A stretch of DNA of 64,000 nt, taken from Nitrospirota bacterium (GTDB taxonomy: Bacteria > Nitrospirota > Nitrospiria > Nitrospirales > Nitrospiraceae). Shown one piece after another: positions 33,768-41,580 of this stretch; position 1 is the stretch's first letter, and every line of letters begins with the position of its first letter. A program made the translations under genes and the position numbers. The DNA is taken from assembly GCA_016219645.1 (NCBI GenBank), contig JACRLR010000015.1:102455-166454 (forward strand), in the 5' to 3' direction. The notes under the pieces are model-generated. The model searched no databases, was not told the origin of the DNA, and saw only the letters and a program-made list of their open reading frames with translations.

Positions 33768-34291
33768 CGCTCGGGCTCGGATTGGCGCTCGGAGCAGCCT
33801 TCGGGGCGCTGCTTCAGCTCTCCGGTGCCTCCAGCCATACCAAGATTGTCAACGCGCTACGGTTGAAGGATTTGACCATTATGAAGCTAATACTGATGGC
33901 CATCGGCGTTGGACTCATCGGCGTGCATCTGTTGGATCTCTTTGGACTGGCCAATATGAAGGTGAAAGAACTGTATCTCCTGGGGCTCATGATTGCTGGT
34001 GCGATTTTCGGGGTGGGATTTGCGCTATCAGGATATTGCCCGGGAACGGCGCTCGCAGCCTGTGCGGAAGGGAAGCCGGATGCCTGGGTCACCGTTATAG
34101 GGGGATTGTGCGGCGCGCTCGTGTTTGCCTTCATGTTCCCTGAGATCGAAGAACATCTGCTGGTTGTCGGTCGCTATGGTCCGGTGACGATTTCCGGCTT
34201 GATCGGGATTCACGGCCTGTGGATCCCGGCACCTTTGGGAATCGTCTGTATCTGGCTTGCGATGCGACTGCCCGAACCGGGAGGTGCGTGA
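33761..34291 (+). CDS. YeeE/YedE family membrane protein, second half-transporter
   Basis: A 176-residue membrane protein. GFALSGYCPGTALAACAEGKPDAW carries its Cys motif (SGYCPGT) and the conserved Gly/Asp loop, flanked by four hydrophobic segments. Start 33761 (MLTLGLGLALGAAFG) overlaps the first half-transporter; the much longer open frame upstream is that gene in another frame. Its stop overlaps the start of the OsmC gene (TGATG). Pairs with the protein at 33201. Confidence 0.87.
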   Translation: MLTLGLGLALGAAFGALLQLSGASSHTKIVNALRLKDLTIMKLILMAIGVGLIGVHLLDLFGLANMKVKELYLLGLMIAGAIFGVGFALSGYCPGTALAACAEGKPDAWVTVIGGLCGALVFAFMFPEIEEHLLVVGRYGPVTISGLIGIHGLWIPAPLGIVCIWLAMRLPEPGGA

Positions 34292-34707
34292 TGACACTTA
34301 CCGTGGCCTACCATGGTGGAACTCGGCATGACATCACGAGCGGCAAGCATCGGGTCGTCACCGATCAGCCGGTTGATGACGGTGGCCAGGACGCCGGCAT
34401 GAGTCCTGTCGAACTCTTTGTCGGTGCACTCGCCAGTTGTGTCGGTTATTTCGTGGGGCGCTACTGCGACCGCCATCAGATCTCGACCAAGGGGTTGAGT
34501 GTCGAGGCAGAATGGACCATGGCGGAACAGCCGCATCGGGTAGGCCAGATCACCCTGGCGGTTCATCTACCGCATCGCGTCACGGCCGAACATAGTGAGC
34601 GCCTCCTCAAGGTGGCACATGGCTGCACCGTGCATCAATCCATCGCGGTGCCTCCCGGCGTGGCGATCAAACTCAATCACCATCACCATGGGGAGAAGCC
34701 GTTGTGA
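34291..34707 (+). CDS. OsmC family protein
   Basis: A 138-residue OsmC-fold protein. MSPVELFVGALASCVGYFVG bears the first conserved Cys and LKVAHGCTVHQSIAVP the second. It ends with an unusual His-rich tail (LNHHHHGEKPL), a possible metal-binding patch. Coupled to the YeeE/YedE pair (TGATG), which suggests that its thiol chemistry acts on the sulfur compound brought in, such as a persulfide. OsmC members are usually cytoplasmic peroxidases. Confidence 0.85.
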   Translation: MTLTVAYHGGTRHDITSGKHRVVTDQPVDDGGQDAGMSPVELFVGALASCVGYFVGRYCDRHQISTKGLSVEAEWTMAEQPHRVGQITLAVHLPHRVTAEHSERLLKVAHGCTVHQSIAVPPGVAIKLNHHHHGEKPL

Positions 34708-34924
34708 TGATGTTGCAAAAGCCCTCCAGCGGCGTTCTCGCATCGCTCAAGGTCTCAACGTACCAACCGCGTACGCCTCGACCTTTCACTCGCTGCGGCC
34801 TTGCTGGACGGGCTTTTTCAGCATCCTCACGAGCCTCCTCCCAAGCTCTGTGGCCCTTGCGGGAACGACCGGGGATTTCCTTGTCGAGGGGGGTTTGCAA
34901 CAGACTCATGAAGGAGGCAGCAAC
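34708..34924. other. Non-coding spacer upstream of the tetraheme cytochrome
   Basis: About 215 bp without a gene; the cytochrome frame is open upstream to 34595 but not credible as protein. The block GGCGTTCTCGCATCGCTCAA ... GCGGCCTTGCTGGACGGGCT resembles an intergenic repeat I associate with this genus, but only one copy is visible, so it is not called a repeat. A GAAGGAGG RBS precedes 34925. Confidence 0.45.
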
Positions 34925-36331
34925 ATGAATATAAGAAGCCGAATGGCCATTGGAAGCGCTGTGTTCGTATTGATGGGGCTGATGTCGCCCCCTCATCTAT
35001 TGTTCGCAGGCGATCAGTCGCGTGCGAAGGAAATCGTTCAGCAGACTTGCGTCCAATGCCACAGGCTGGAAGGTCAGGCGGATTCTCGCTTCAATCTGAA
35101 GGCGCCCGACCTCATGTGGGCCGGTAGCAAGTATCAGCGGCCCTGGTTGATCCGGTGGCTGACAGGCAAAGAGGCGCCATTGTACGCCAAGGGTTATCGG
35201 TGGGATCTGACCGAAGTTCCGTCCAAGCATCCGATGGTCACCGAATCTGAGGCTCACGCCATCGCCGATTACTTTGCCGAGCACAACAAGGATCCGCGCG
35301 TGAAGGTCGGCGCGTTTGATCTCTCGAAGGTAACGAAGTTCGATGCGACGTTCGGTGGAATGGCCTACAAGGCGCACGCCTGTCTCGGCTGTCACGTCAT
35401 CGAGGAGAATGGCAAGGTTATCGGGGGACCACAGAGTGCTTCGCTGGTGGCAGCTGGACAACGGTATGACCAGGATTGGCTCTTCCGGTTCGGGCAAAAT
35501 CCACAAGACTTCGTGCCTCATAGCGGCGAATTTCTGGCCGATGCGACGGAGCCGCAGCTTCGCGCCGTGATCGGATTCTTGATGGTCCAAGGGGTGCAGG
35601 ACTTCAAGTACTACGAACCCTGGACAAGTCCCGAATTCGGGATGGCCAGCCCGGATCGAGGTAAAGTCATCTACAAGGAGTATTGCTCACAGTGCCATGG
35701 CGCGACTGGTAAAGGTGACGGACCGGCAGCGTCCGGTCTGCTACCCAAGCCGGCGATCCATGCCAATATTCCATTCGAAAAGCTTCCGATGGAATATCTC
35801 TACAACGTGATTAACCATGGCGGTCCGGCAGTGGGGAAGTCGGCGAATATGCCCTATTGGAACTTGACGATCGGTCAGCAAGGCGTGGCCGATGTGATCG
35901 CGTACCTCAAGACAACCTTCAAGGGTGTCCCTGATATGACGGCTGCCCCAAGCGGAGGCCAGGGGGGAGCCTGTGTGCAACCGCGCCAGGTGGTAAAGGT
36001 GCCGGATGACTTCTTGACCAAAACGAATCCGCTTCCCACCTCTGCCGGTACGGTACAAGTGGGAAAGGAGCTGTTCCTCAAGACGGCCCAGCCTGTGGCC
36101 TGTGCGATGTGCCATGGAGAAAAAGGCGACGGAAAGGGCATCATGGGAGCCGCCCTGGTGCCGCCACCCAGAAACTTCACATGTGGCGCGATGATGAAAG
36201 ACATTCCCGATGGTCATTTGTTCTGGATCATCAAGAACGGCTCGCCTGGAACAGGGATGATGTCGTTTGCCGGGTTGCCGGATGAGCAGGTGTGGCAATT
36301 GATTCACTACATTCGATCGCTGGCGAAGTAA
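34925..36331 (+). CDS. Secreted tetraheme c-type cytochrome
   Basis: A 468-residue periplasmic protein. A signal peptide (MNIRSRMAIGSAVFVLMGLM...LLFAG) precedes four separate cytochrome c modules with CVQCH (~43), CLGCH (~156), CSQCH (~255) and CAMCH (~395). The last module (PPPRNFTCGAMMKDIPDGHLFWIIKNGSPGTG cut to its key words: RNF, FWIIKNGSPGTGM, IHYIRSLA) is a paralogue of the single-domain cytochromes at 38853, 40322 and 40850. Start 34925 has GAAGGAGG. It could be the electron carrier for the TsdA-like enzyme or a respiratory complex. No catalytic residues beyond hemes. Confidence 0.87.
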   Translation: MNIRSRMAIGSAVFVLMGLMSPPHLLFAGDQSRAKEIVQQTCVQCHRLEGQADSRFNLKAPDLMWAGSKYQRPWLIRWLTGKEAPLYAKGYRWDLTEVPSKHPMVTESEAHAIADYFAEHNKDPRVKVGAFDLSKVTKFDATFGGMAYKAHACLGCHVIEENGKVIGGPQSASLVAAGQRYDQDWLFRFGQNPQDFVPHSGEFLADATEPQLRAVIGFLMVQGVQDFKYYEPWTSPEFGMASPDRGKVIYKEYCSQCHGATGKGDGPAASGLLPKPAIHANIPFEKLPMEYLYNVINHGGPAVGKSANMPYWNLTIGQQGVADVIAYLKTTFKGVPDMTAAPSGGQGGACVQPRQVVKVPDDFLTKTNPLPTSAGTVQVGKELFLKTAQPVACAMCHGEKGDGKGIMGAALVPPPRNFTCGAMMKDIPDGHLFWIIKNGSPGTGMMSFAGLPDEQVWQLIHYIRSLAK

Positions 36332-36400
36332 CGCGTGAAGCGTCCCTCGTATCTCGTGAAGCGCGAAAGATTTCACGCGAGATACGCTTCACGAACGACG
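36332..36400. repeat. Family-A word repeat after the tetraheme cytochrome
   Basis: CGTGAAGCGTCCCTCGTATC faces GAGATACGCTTCACGAACGA in inverted orientation with a short centre, one of the most compact copies. It begins directly after the stop codon. Confidence 0.7.
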
Positions 36401-36419
36401 AGCAACGGAGGAGGAAAGA

Positions 36420-36779
36420 ATGGCGACATTTATTATTTCAGGCAGTCGGGGTACGGACGATCCGACGATGGCAACGCTGCCGTTCATGGCAGCGAAGGTG
36501 GCGAAGGAGCAGGGCCATGATGTGGTCCTATGGCTCTGGAATGAAGCAGTGACGTTGGGACGAAAGGGTACGGCCGATCATGTGACCGGTGTGAATCTGA
36601 CGCCGCTCAAAGATCTGCTGGCAGCCCTGCAAGCTGCGAATATTCCTATCTGGGTCTGCGGGGCCTGCGCCGTGGCGCGGCAGATCAGCGGGACAGACCT
36701 CGTGACCGGGGCGTCGATCAAGGGCATGGCGGACTATATCAAAGCCGTTGCCGAGCGTGACCGCAACGTGGCGTTCTGA
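36420..36779 (+). CDS. DsrE family protein
   Basis: A 119-residue cytoplasmic protein. MATFIISGSRGTDDPTMATL and FMAAKVAKEQGHDVVLWLWN form the first alpha/beta unit of a DsrE fold, and IWVCGACAVARQISGTDLV carries two Cys at the position used by DsrE/TusD-like sulfur carriers. No signal peptide, unlike the DsrE-like protein at 32759. RBS GGAGGAAAG. Part of the sulfur-related stretch; probably a persulfide carrier. Confidence 0.83.
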   Translation: MATFIISGSRGTDDPTMATLPFMAAKVAKEQGHDVVLWLWNEAVTLGRKGTADHVTGVNLTPLKDLLAALQAANIPIWVCGACAVARQISGTDLVTGASIKGMADYIKAVAERDRNVAF

Positions 36780-36806
36780 TTCTGTATCACAGGAAGGGAC
36801 CTCTGT

Positions 36807-37868
36807 ATGGCAGCAGATGGCGAATCGACCGGGAAGTCAAAAGGCCGGACGGGTCGGCAGGATGAAATGGGCATTGACAAGTCCGTCGAAAAGGATGGGC
36901 AGCTCGATGTCAATGGGCTGGAGGCCATTCCAACGGTGGTGCCACGGGAAGGGGACGGCTATCCAGTGGCGCGCCGCGGGTCCGTTGGACAGGGGCTGGG
37001 GCGTATCGGTGAACCGGGCTTCGCCTTGACCGACGATGATCTGCAAAGAATTAATACGAGAAAGGGCTTTATTCAGCTGCTTGAGAACAAGACCGTCGAT
37101 ATTGAGGAGGTGCGCAAGACACTGCTGTATGAGCAAGAGTTGAGGCAGTTACAAGTTGAATTGGTCAAGCTTCAACGGTGGGTGCAGAGCAGCGGAGAAC
37201 GGATTGCGATTCTGGTCGAAGGACGCGATGCGGCCGGGAAAGGCGGCACGATCCGCCGGTTCACCGAACATCTGAATCCTCGCGCCATGCGGGTGGTCGC
37301 GCTGCCCAAACCGTCGGATGAAGAGCGGGGCCAGTGGTACTTTCAGCGCTATATCCGCCAGCTGCCCAACAAAGGCGAGATCGTGTTTTTCGACCGTAGC
37401 TGGTACAACCGCGCGGTCGTCGAACCGGTGATGGGATTTTGCAGCAAGAAAGAACACCAGCGGTTTCTGCAGCAGGTTCCTGAATTCGAACATATGCTCT
37501 ACGAAGATGGCGTGACCATCATCAAGTTCTGGTTCTCAATTTCGAAAGAGGAGCAGGCGAAGCGATTCGAAGCGCGCCGGCTGAATCCACTCAAACAGTG
37601 GAAGTTGAGCCCGGTCGATGAAAAGGCACAGGAGTTGTGGGATTCCTATACCCGTTACAAAGAGGAGATGTTCAGCAAGACCCATACGACGTTCAGCCCC
37701 TGGATCATCGTCAAAGCGAACGATAAACAGGCCGCGCGTCTGGAAAGCTTGCGCTATGTGCTGAATTTGTTGCCCTACAAGGGCAAGGAAGAAGCGCAGA
37801 TTCGGCTGACACCAGATCCGAACGTGATCACCCGATTCCACCGCAAGATGGTGGAATTGGACTTGTAA
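36807..37868 (+). CDS. ppk2: Polyphosphate kinase 2 (PPK2)
   Basis: A 353-residue enzyme. Walker A GRDAAGKGGTIRRF, the following HLNPRAMRVVALPKPSDEE, and Walker B VFFDRSWYNRAVVEPVMG with GFCSKKEHQRFL are diagnostic for PPK2. The core is ~250 residues; the N-terminal ~100 residues (charged, with LQRINTRKGFIQLL) are an extension seen in some class I PPK2. It transfers phosphate between polyphosphate and nucleoside di- or monophosphates. It follows the DsrE gene by 27 bp. Family call is firm, nucleotide preference open. Confidence 0.93.
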   Translation: MAADGESTGKSKGRTGRQDEMGIDKSVEKDGQLDVNGLEAIPTVVPREGDGYPVARRGSVGQGLGRIGEPGFALTDDDLQRINTRKGFIQLLENKTVDIEEVRKTLLYEQELRQLQVELVKLQRWVQSSGERIAILVEGRDAAGKGGTIRRFTEHLNPRAMRVVALPKPSDEERGQWYFQRYIRQLPNKGEIVFFDRSWYNRAVVEPVMGFCSKKEHQRFLQQVPEFEHMLYEDGVTIIKFWFSISKEEQAKRFEARRLNPLKQWKLSPVDEKAQELWDSYTRYKEEMFSKTHTTFSPWIIVKANDKQAARLESLRYVLNLLPYKGKEEAQIRLTPDPNVITRFHRKMVELDL

Positions 37869-38295
37869 CAGGCCGGAGAAAGACCGGAAGCATCCGATCG
37901 TGGTCCATTTTCTCATTGCGCTGTTGTACCCTGCCGTAGCGATTTGCCCCACCCGATAGATACCCTCCTGGGTATCTATGCATCACATCGACAACGAATT
38001 AGCCGATCCGGCCTCTCTAAGCCATTGTTTCTCAAAAACTATACATACAGCATTGAAACTACCCCGGTGGCATCCAAATGGCATTGGCGTAGACTCGCCA
38101 GTGCTGTAGGTTGTCTTGTGCTCAAGTTAGATTGCGTTTGTCGGCATGAAAAGATGAAGCGCCAGCTGCAATTCGTGAATCCTTCTTCTACGCAAAGGCT
38201 CACAATGAGTAGGGGGGTAGAGAGGGACTAATGGCGGACTGTTTCAGAATCCGGCTAGGACAAGTTTAGCATTCATCAACACAAAGGAGGTTGTC
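37869..38295. other. Non-coding interval between ppk2 and the CBS gene
   Basis: About 430 bp without a gene. It holds a perfect 10-bp inverted repeat at 37960-37983 and the GAGTAGGGGGGT motif at 38207-38218, each listed separately, then an AAAGGAGG RBS. Confidence 0.55.
37960..37983. promoter_or_regulatory. Perfect palindrome ATAGATACCC-TCCT-GGGTATCTAT
   Basis: Two 10-bp arms around TCCT. The ATACCC...GGGTAT form resembles operators of the CsoR/CstR group (copper or persulfide repressors; known sites contain TACCC and GGGTA). It sits ~95 bp after ppk2 and ~310 bp before the CBS gene. It could also be a small hairpin in RNA. The regulator is unknown. Confidence 0.35.
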
Positions 38296-38742
38296 ATGAC
38301 AACGTTAGGTAGACCGGGTGTTCCTGCCGGAGGGTTCAAGACGATTGGACAAGTGCGGGCCACAAACGATCTTGTGTTTACTCGAAAACAGAATGCAATG
38401 GGGATCGCCGTTGAGTTGCTGACGACCCATACGCCGGGAGCGCCGGTGGTCGACAAAGAGGGAAAGTTCGCAGGATTCATCAGCGAGTTCGACATTCTTC
38501 GGGCGTTGGAAGCGGGGAAAGATCTGAACCGGCTGGCCGCAGAGGACATTATGGCGAAAGAGCGCATCGCTGTGACAGATGATACGAGTTTCGAGGCGGC
38601 CGTGAAGCTCATGGAGGATAAGCGGCTCATCAATCTGCCGATTGAGAGAAATGGCAAGGTGGTCTACTCGATCACACGACACGATCTGCTGCGGGCCTGG
38701 ATAGGCCTTGGCGTAGACATCGAAACCAATACTGCCCCGTGA
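38296..38742 (+). CDS. Tandem CBS-domain protein
   Basis: A 148-residue protein made of two CBS motifs. The first spans about 15-75 (VVDKEGKFAGFISEFDILRA) and the second ~80-140 (IAVTDDTSFEAAVKLMEDKR, INLPIERNGKVVYSITRHDLL). CBS pairs bind adenosyl ligands (AMP, ATP, SAM) and act as energy sensors. No fused enzyme domain. RBS AAAGGAGG. It precedes a cluster of cytochromes, but a functional link is not shown. Confidence 0.87.
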   Translation: MTTLGRPGVPAGGFKTIGQVRATNDLVFTRKQNAMGIAVELLTTHTPGAPVVDKEGKFAGFISEFDILRALEAGKDLNRLAAEDIMAKERIAVTDDTSFEAAVKLMEDKRLINLPIERNGKVVYSITRHDLLRAWIGLGVDIETNTAP

Positions 38743-38852
38743 GATGTGTCCAACAGGAGAGGATTGACGATGCGTCCCTGCACGTTTGCTGTTCGATGCA
38801 AGATGCATCGGTCGTTCGGCCAGCTACAACAAGCGACCAAAGGGGGAAGGTG

Positions 38853-39380
38853 ATGAAGCCGAGTACGTTCCCATTACTAGCCCTGGTAATTTCTCTTGCC
38901 ATCCCTGCCGGGGCTGCCGAACGGCACATGATGCAGCCGTTGGTGCCGGCCGACAAGATGGCCGAGGCGCGCGCGCTCACGAGCCCCTTGCCGAAATCCC
39001 CTGAGACGGTCGCACAGGGTAAGGCGATCTATGCCGGCAAGGGCGGCTGCTTCAACTGTCATGGAAAAGACGGAGATGGTAATGGGCCGTTGGCTGCCCA
39101 GTTGAATCCATCCCCTCGCAATTTTCAACACCATGGATTCTGGCGCCATCGGACGGAAGGCGAAATCTTCTGGGTGATCAAGAACGGATCGGTCGGTACC
39201 GGCATGGTAGGATTCGGCGGGCAACTGACGGACGAAGAGATCTGGAGTCTCATCCCGTATTTGCGGAGCTTCGCGGGTGAGCATGGACCTGGCATGATGG
39301 GACATGGCGGAGGGATGGGGCCCATGATGGGAGGAGGCGGTGGGATGGGCGGTTGCAAGGGGGAAGGCTGTGGCCGATAA
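38853..39380 (+). CDS. Secreted monoheme c-type cytochrome with Gly/Met-rich tail
   Basis: A 175-residue protein. Signal peptide MKPSTFPLLALVISLAIPAG, heme site CFNCHGKDGDGNG at about 68, then the paralogue motif RNFQHHGFWRHRTEGEIFWV and GSVGTGMVGFGGQLTDEEIW. The last ~35 residues are His/Gly/Met-rich (HGGGMGPMMGGGGGMGGCKG), a possible copper-binding tail. Start 38853 is set by the signal peptide and AGGTG; upstream in-frame sequence is spacer. Closest relative in the window is 40850 (about two thirds identical by eye), so the two are a recent duplication. Confidence 0.87.
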   Translation: MKPSTFPLLALVISLAIPAGAAERHMMQPLVPADKMAEARALTSPLPKSPETVAQGKAIYAGKGGCFNCHGKDGDGNGPLAAQLNPSPRNFQHHGFWRHRTEGEIFWVIKNGSVGTGMVGFGGQLTDEEIWSLIPYLRSFAGEHGPGMMGHGGGMGPMMGGGGGMGGCKGEGCGR

Positions 39381-39523
39381 GTAAGGCTCAATTGTTAATC
39401 GGTTGAATCCTTTTGAAGCGATGTGTCTCTTATGGTCAGTCGAACGTGTACGGTCTTTCTCAGTCCAGATGAGCGAGGCCAGGCCCCCGTACCCTAACCC
39501 CAACCCCGAGGAGGTCTATTGTG

Positions 39524-40042
39524 ATGAGAAAAGGTCTGCTAGTTGTTGCTGCGATTGCTGCAATTGGATGTAGCGGAGTCGTTCCCCAGAAAGCCATAAG
39601 CGGGGAACCAAAGTCCCCGGTCGAAGGATTCGATATTCATGTGCAGGCACCACATATGATGGAGGACGGCACCCCGGGAGGACCGTTCCATCACTACTGC
39701 AAGGGTGTATCCGACAAGATTCTTCAGTGTTTGCTGTTCGATTCCACGGATCCCAAGGCCAAACTGGTTGCGGTCGAGTATTTCATATCGAAAGACCTCA
39801 CGCGAAAGCTCCCTGCCATTCAGTGGCACCGGCATTTCCACGATCATAAAGTGGAAATCGCGACAGGCCGGGTCCAAATCCTGGATATGCCGACCGATCA
39901 GGCTGCCAAGGTGGCGGAAGTTGCGGCAGGGACTGACGGTGTGATTTATCACTTGTGGCAACATGGGCTGGAATTCCCGGATGGTACCGTGAGTTTCCCT
40001 CAGTCCCTCGGGCACAAGTTTACGGGATATTCCGACAAATAG
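39524..40042 (+). CDS. DUF1264 (OBAP-like) lipoprotein
   Basis: A 172-residue protein with a lipobox-like signal (MRKGLLVVAAIAAIGC). The mature part matches DUF1264/oil-body-associated-protein-like family: GGPFHHYCKGVSDKILQCLL, VAVEYFISKDLTRKLP, WHRHFHDHKVEIATGRVQIL, and GVIYHLWQHG. Several conserved His suggest metal binding, but the biochemical role is unknown. RBS GAGGAGG precedes 39521-39524; ATG at 39524 is preferred to GTG 39521. Flanked by cytochromes on both sides. Confidence 0.8.
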   Translation: MRKGLLVVAAIAAIGCSGVVPQKAISGEPKSPVEGFDIHVQAPHMMEDGTPGGPFHHYCKGVSDKILQCLLFDSTDPKAKLVAVEYFISKDLTRKLPAIQWHRHFHDHKVEIATGRVQILDMPTDQAAKVAEVAAGTDGVIYHLWQHGLEFPDGTVSFPQSLGHKFTGYSDK

Positions 40043-40321
40043 GATTGAGAGAGGGGACCAGCCTCGTTCCTCTGAGGGCCTGGCTGGTCCCTGTCGACGG
40101 TCTACCGTTCGTAATGGATTGCACAATGAAGCTCCCCGCAGCAGCCTACTCCGCCGAAGTAGCCACTTCGGCTACGAAGGCCGGAAGCTGCGGGGTATCT
40201 TGCGAAATTCTCCGAAGCGACCACCCTCCTTCGCCAAGGCTACGGAGGGTTCTCCCTGCCTTCATCCCCGTCGCGAGCTACGGGGTATTCGGCGAAGGAG
40301 AATGAAATGAGAGGATGAGCA
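40043..40321. repeat. Cluster of hairpins between DUF1264 and cytochrome genes
   Basis: No gene. Perfect stems: GGACCAGCC (40055-40063) with GGCTGGTCC (40082-40090); CCCCGCAGC (40134-40142) with GCTGCGGGG (40187-40195), enclosing CCGAAGT (40154-40160) with ACTTCGG (40165-40171); and ACCCTCC (40223-40229) with GGAGGGT (40244-40250). The inner blocks (CCGCCGAAGTAGCCACTTCG, CCTTCGCCAAGGCTACGGAG) resemble intergenic repeats I recall from several bacterial phyla. The first stem may terminate the DUF1264 transcript despite lacking a T-run. Confidence 0.65.
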
Positions 40322-40780
40322 ATGCGTCCGTATCTCCTACTCACGGCCTGTATGGCGGCATCGCTTGGCTCATGGGGGAATCCGGTCTTTGGGGGCGATG
40401 AAGCCGTGCTCAAACCGCGAGTACCGATCGATCAAATCGAAGAAGCCAGAGCCTGGACCAATCCGCTTCCGGCTACCGAGGAAACTATTGAGAAGGGACA
40501 GAAGCTTTTCCATGGGAAAGCCTTCTGTATTACCTGTCATGGAAGGGACGGTAAGGGACTGGGGGCAGACATTGAGCCGGGCACTTTGAAAGGGCCCTTG
40601 CCAAGAAACTTCACCGACAAGGACTGGCAGGCCGCTCGAACCGATGGAGAATTGTTCTGGATTTTGAAACATGGCAGCAAGGGCACGGCGATGGCGCCGT
40701 TTATCCCGCTCGTCCTCACGGAAGAAGAAGCCTGGCAGGTGCTGCGGTACGTCCGGTCCTTCGCGACAGAGGGGAAGTGA
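40322..40780 (+). CDS. Secreted monoheme c-type cytochrome
   Basis: A 152-residue protein. Signal peptide MRPYLLLTACMAASLGSWGN, heme site CITCHGRDGKGLG near 64, then LPRNFTDKDWQAARTDGELF and HGSKGTAMAPF, with EEEAWQVLRYVRSFA at the end. It belongs to the same paralogue family as 38853 and 40850, being the most divergent of the three. Placed 66 bp before the 40850 gene. Periplasmic electron carrier; partner unknown. Confidence 0.86.
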   Translation: MRPYLLLTACMAASLGSWGNPVFGGDEAVLKPRVPIDQIEEARAWTNPLPATEETIEKGQKLFHGKAFCITCHGRDGKGLGADIEPGTLKGPLPRNFTDKDWQAARTDGELFWILKHGSKGTAMAPFIPLVLTEEEAWQVLRYVRSFATEGK

Positions 40781-40849
40781 TAGGTCTGCCCAAACGGTGC
40801 CTGCGATCCTATAGGGAGCCTGACGCAATCCTTTTTCTGGAGGAAGGTG

Positions 40850-41296
40850 ATGAAGCCTCGTAGTATGCTGCCGCTGTTGGCTCTTGTGGTTTCTCTTACC
40901 ATTCCATCCTGGGCCACCGAACGGCACAGGATGCAGCTGTTAGTGCCGGCTGATAAACTGTCCGAGGCGCGCGCGCTCACGAGTCCATTGCCGAGGTCCC
41001 CTGAGACTGTTTCACAGGGTAAGGCGATCTACGTTGGCAAGGGTGCTTGCTTCAGGTGTCATGGGAAAGAGGGTGACGGTAAAGGACCGCTGGCAGCCCG
41101 ATTGGATCCCTCACCGCGCAATTTCCAGGACCAGGGATTCTGGATCCATCGTACGGAAGGCGAACTCTTCTGGGTGATTAAGAACGGATCCCCCGATACC
41201 GGCCTAGTTGGATATGGAGATCAATTGACAGATGATGAGATCTGGGCCCTCATCCAGTACATCCGCAGCTTCACCGGTGAGCATGGGCCGGCATGA
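40850..41296 (+). CDS. Secreted monoheme c-type cytochrome (paralogue of 38853)
   Basis: A 148-residue protein. Signal peptide MKPRSMLPLLALVVSLTIPS, heme site CFRCHGKEGDGKG, RNFQDQGFWIHRTEGELFWV, GSPDTGLVGYGDQLTDDEIW. It aligns end to end with the 38853 protein but lacks the Gly/Met-rich tail and has Leu in place of the Met of GTGM, the expected heme ligand (GTGLVGYG), which could alter its redox potential. ATG at 40850 is preferred over GTG at 40847. Confidence 0.86.
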   Translation: MKPRSMLPLLALVVSLTIPSWATERHRMQLLVPADKLSEARALTSPLPRSPETVSQGKAIYVGKGACFRCHGKEGDGKGPLAARLDPSPRNFQDQGFWIHRTEGELFWVIKNGSPDTGLVGYGDQLTDDEIWALIQYIRSFTGEHGPA

Positions 41297-41580
41297 TGGG
41301 ACAGATTGAAGGATGGGCTGCCTCTCCATAACGATTTATCTTCTGTTTTATTAGGTCTACAGTAACCTACCTCCTTCGTGTGGGGGACTGTTGCCTTTTG
41401 CGACAGCACCCTTTTCTCCTAAGACCTGGAATGCCCCAGGAAATTGTTTCTCTTCTTCACACGTTTTTGTAAGGCCGCGTCAAATCGCAACAATCAGTGA
41501 TCGCCGTGGTTCGGCAATTCTGGCACGGCCTTCGCTTTTCCTCTTTCGGAAGAACCACGTTTATCCAAGGAGGAATTGTT
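41297..41580. other. Non-coding interval upstream of the YtxH gene
   Basis: About 285 bp with no supportable gene or strong repeat. It ends in AAGGAGG, the RBS of the YtxH-like gene. Confidence 0.5.

Noticed and set aside
34595..34924. N-terminal extension of the tetraheme cytochrome
   Set aside because: It would bury the signal peptide and reads through osmC in another frame; the good RBS is at 34911-34918.
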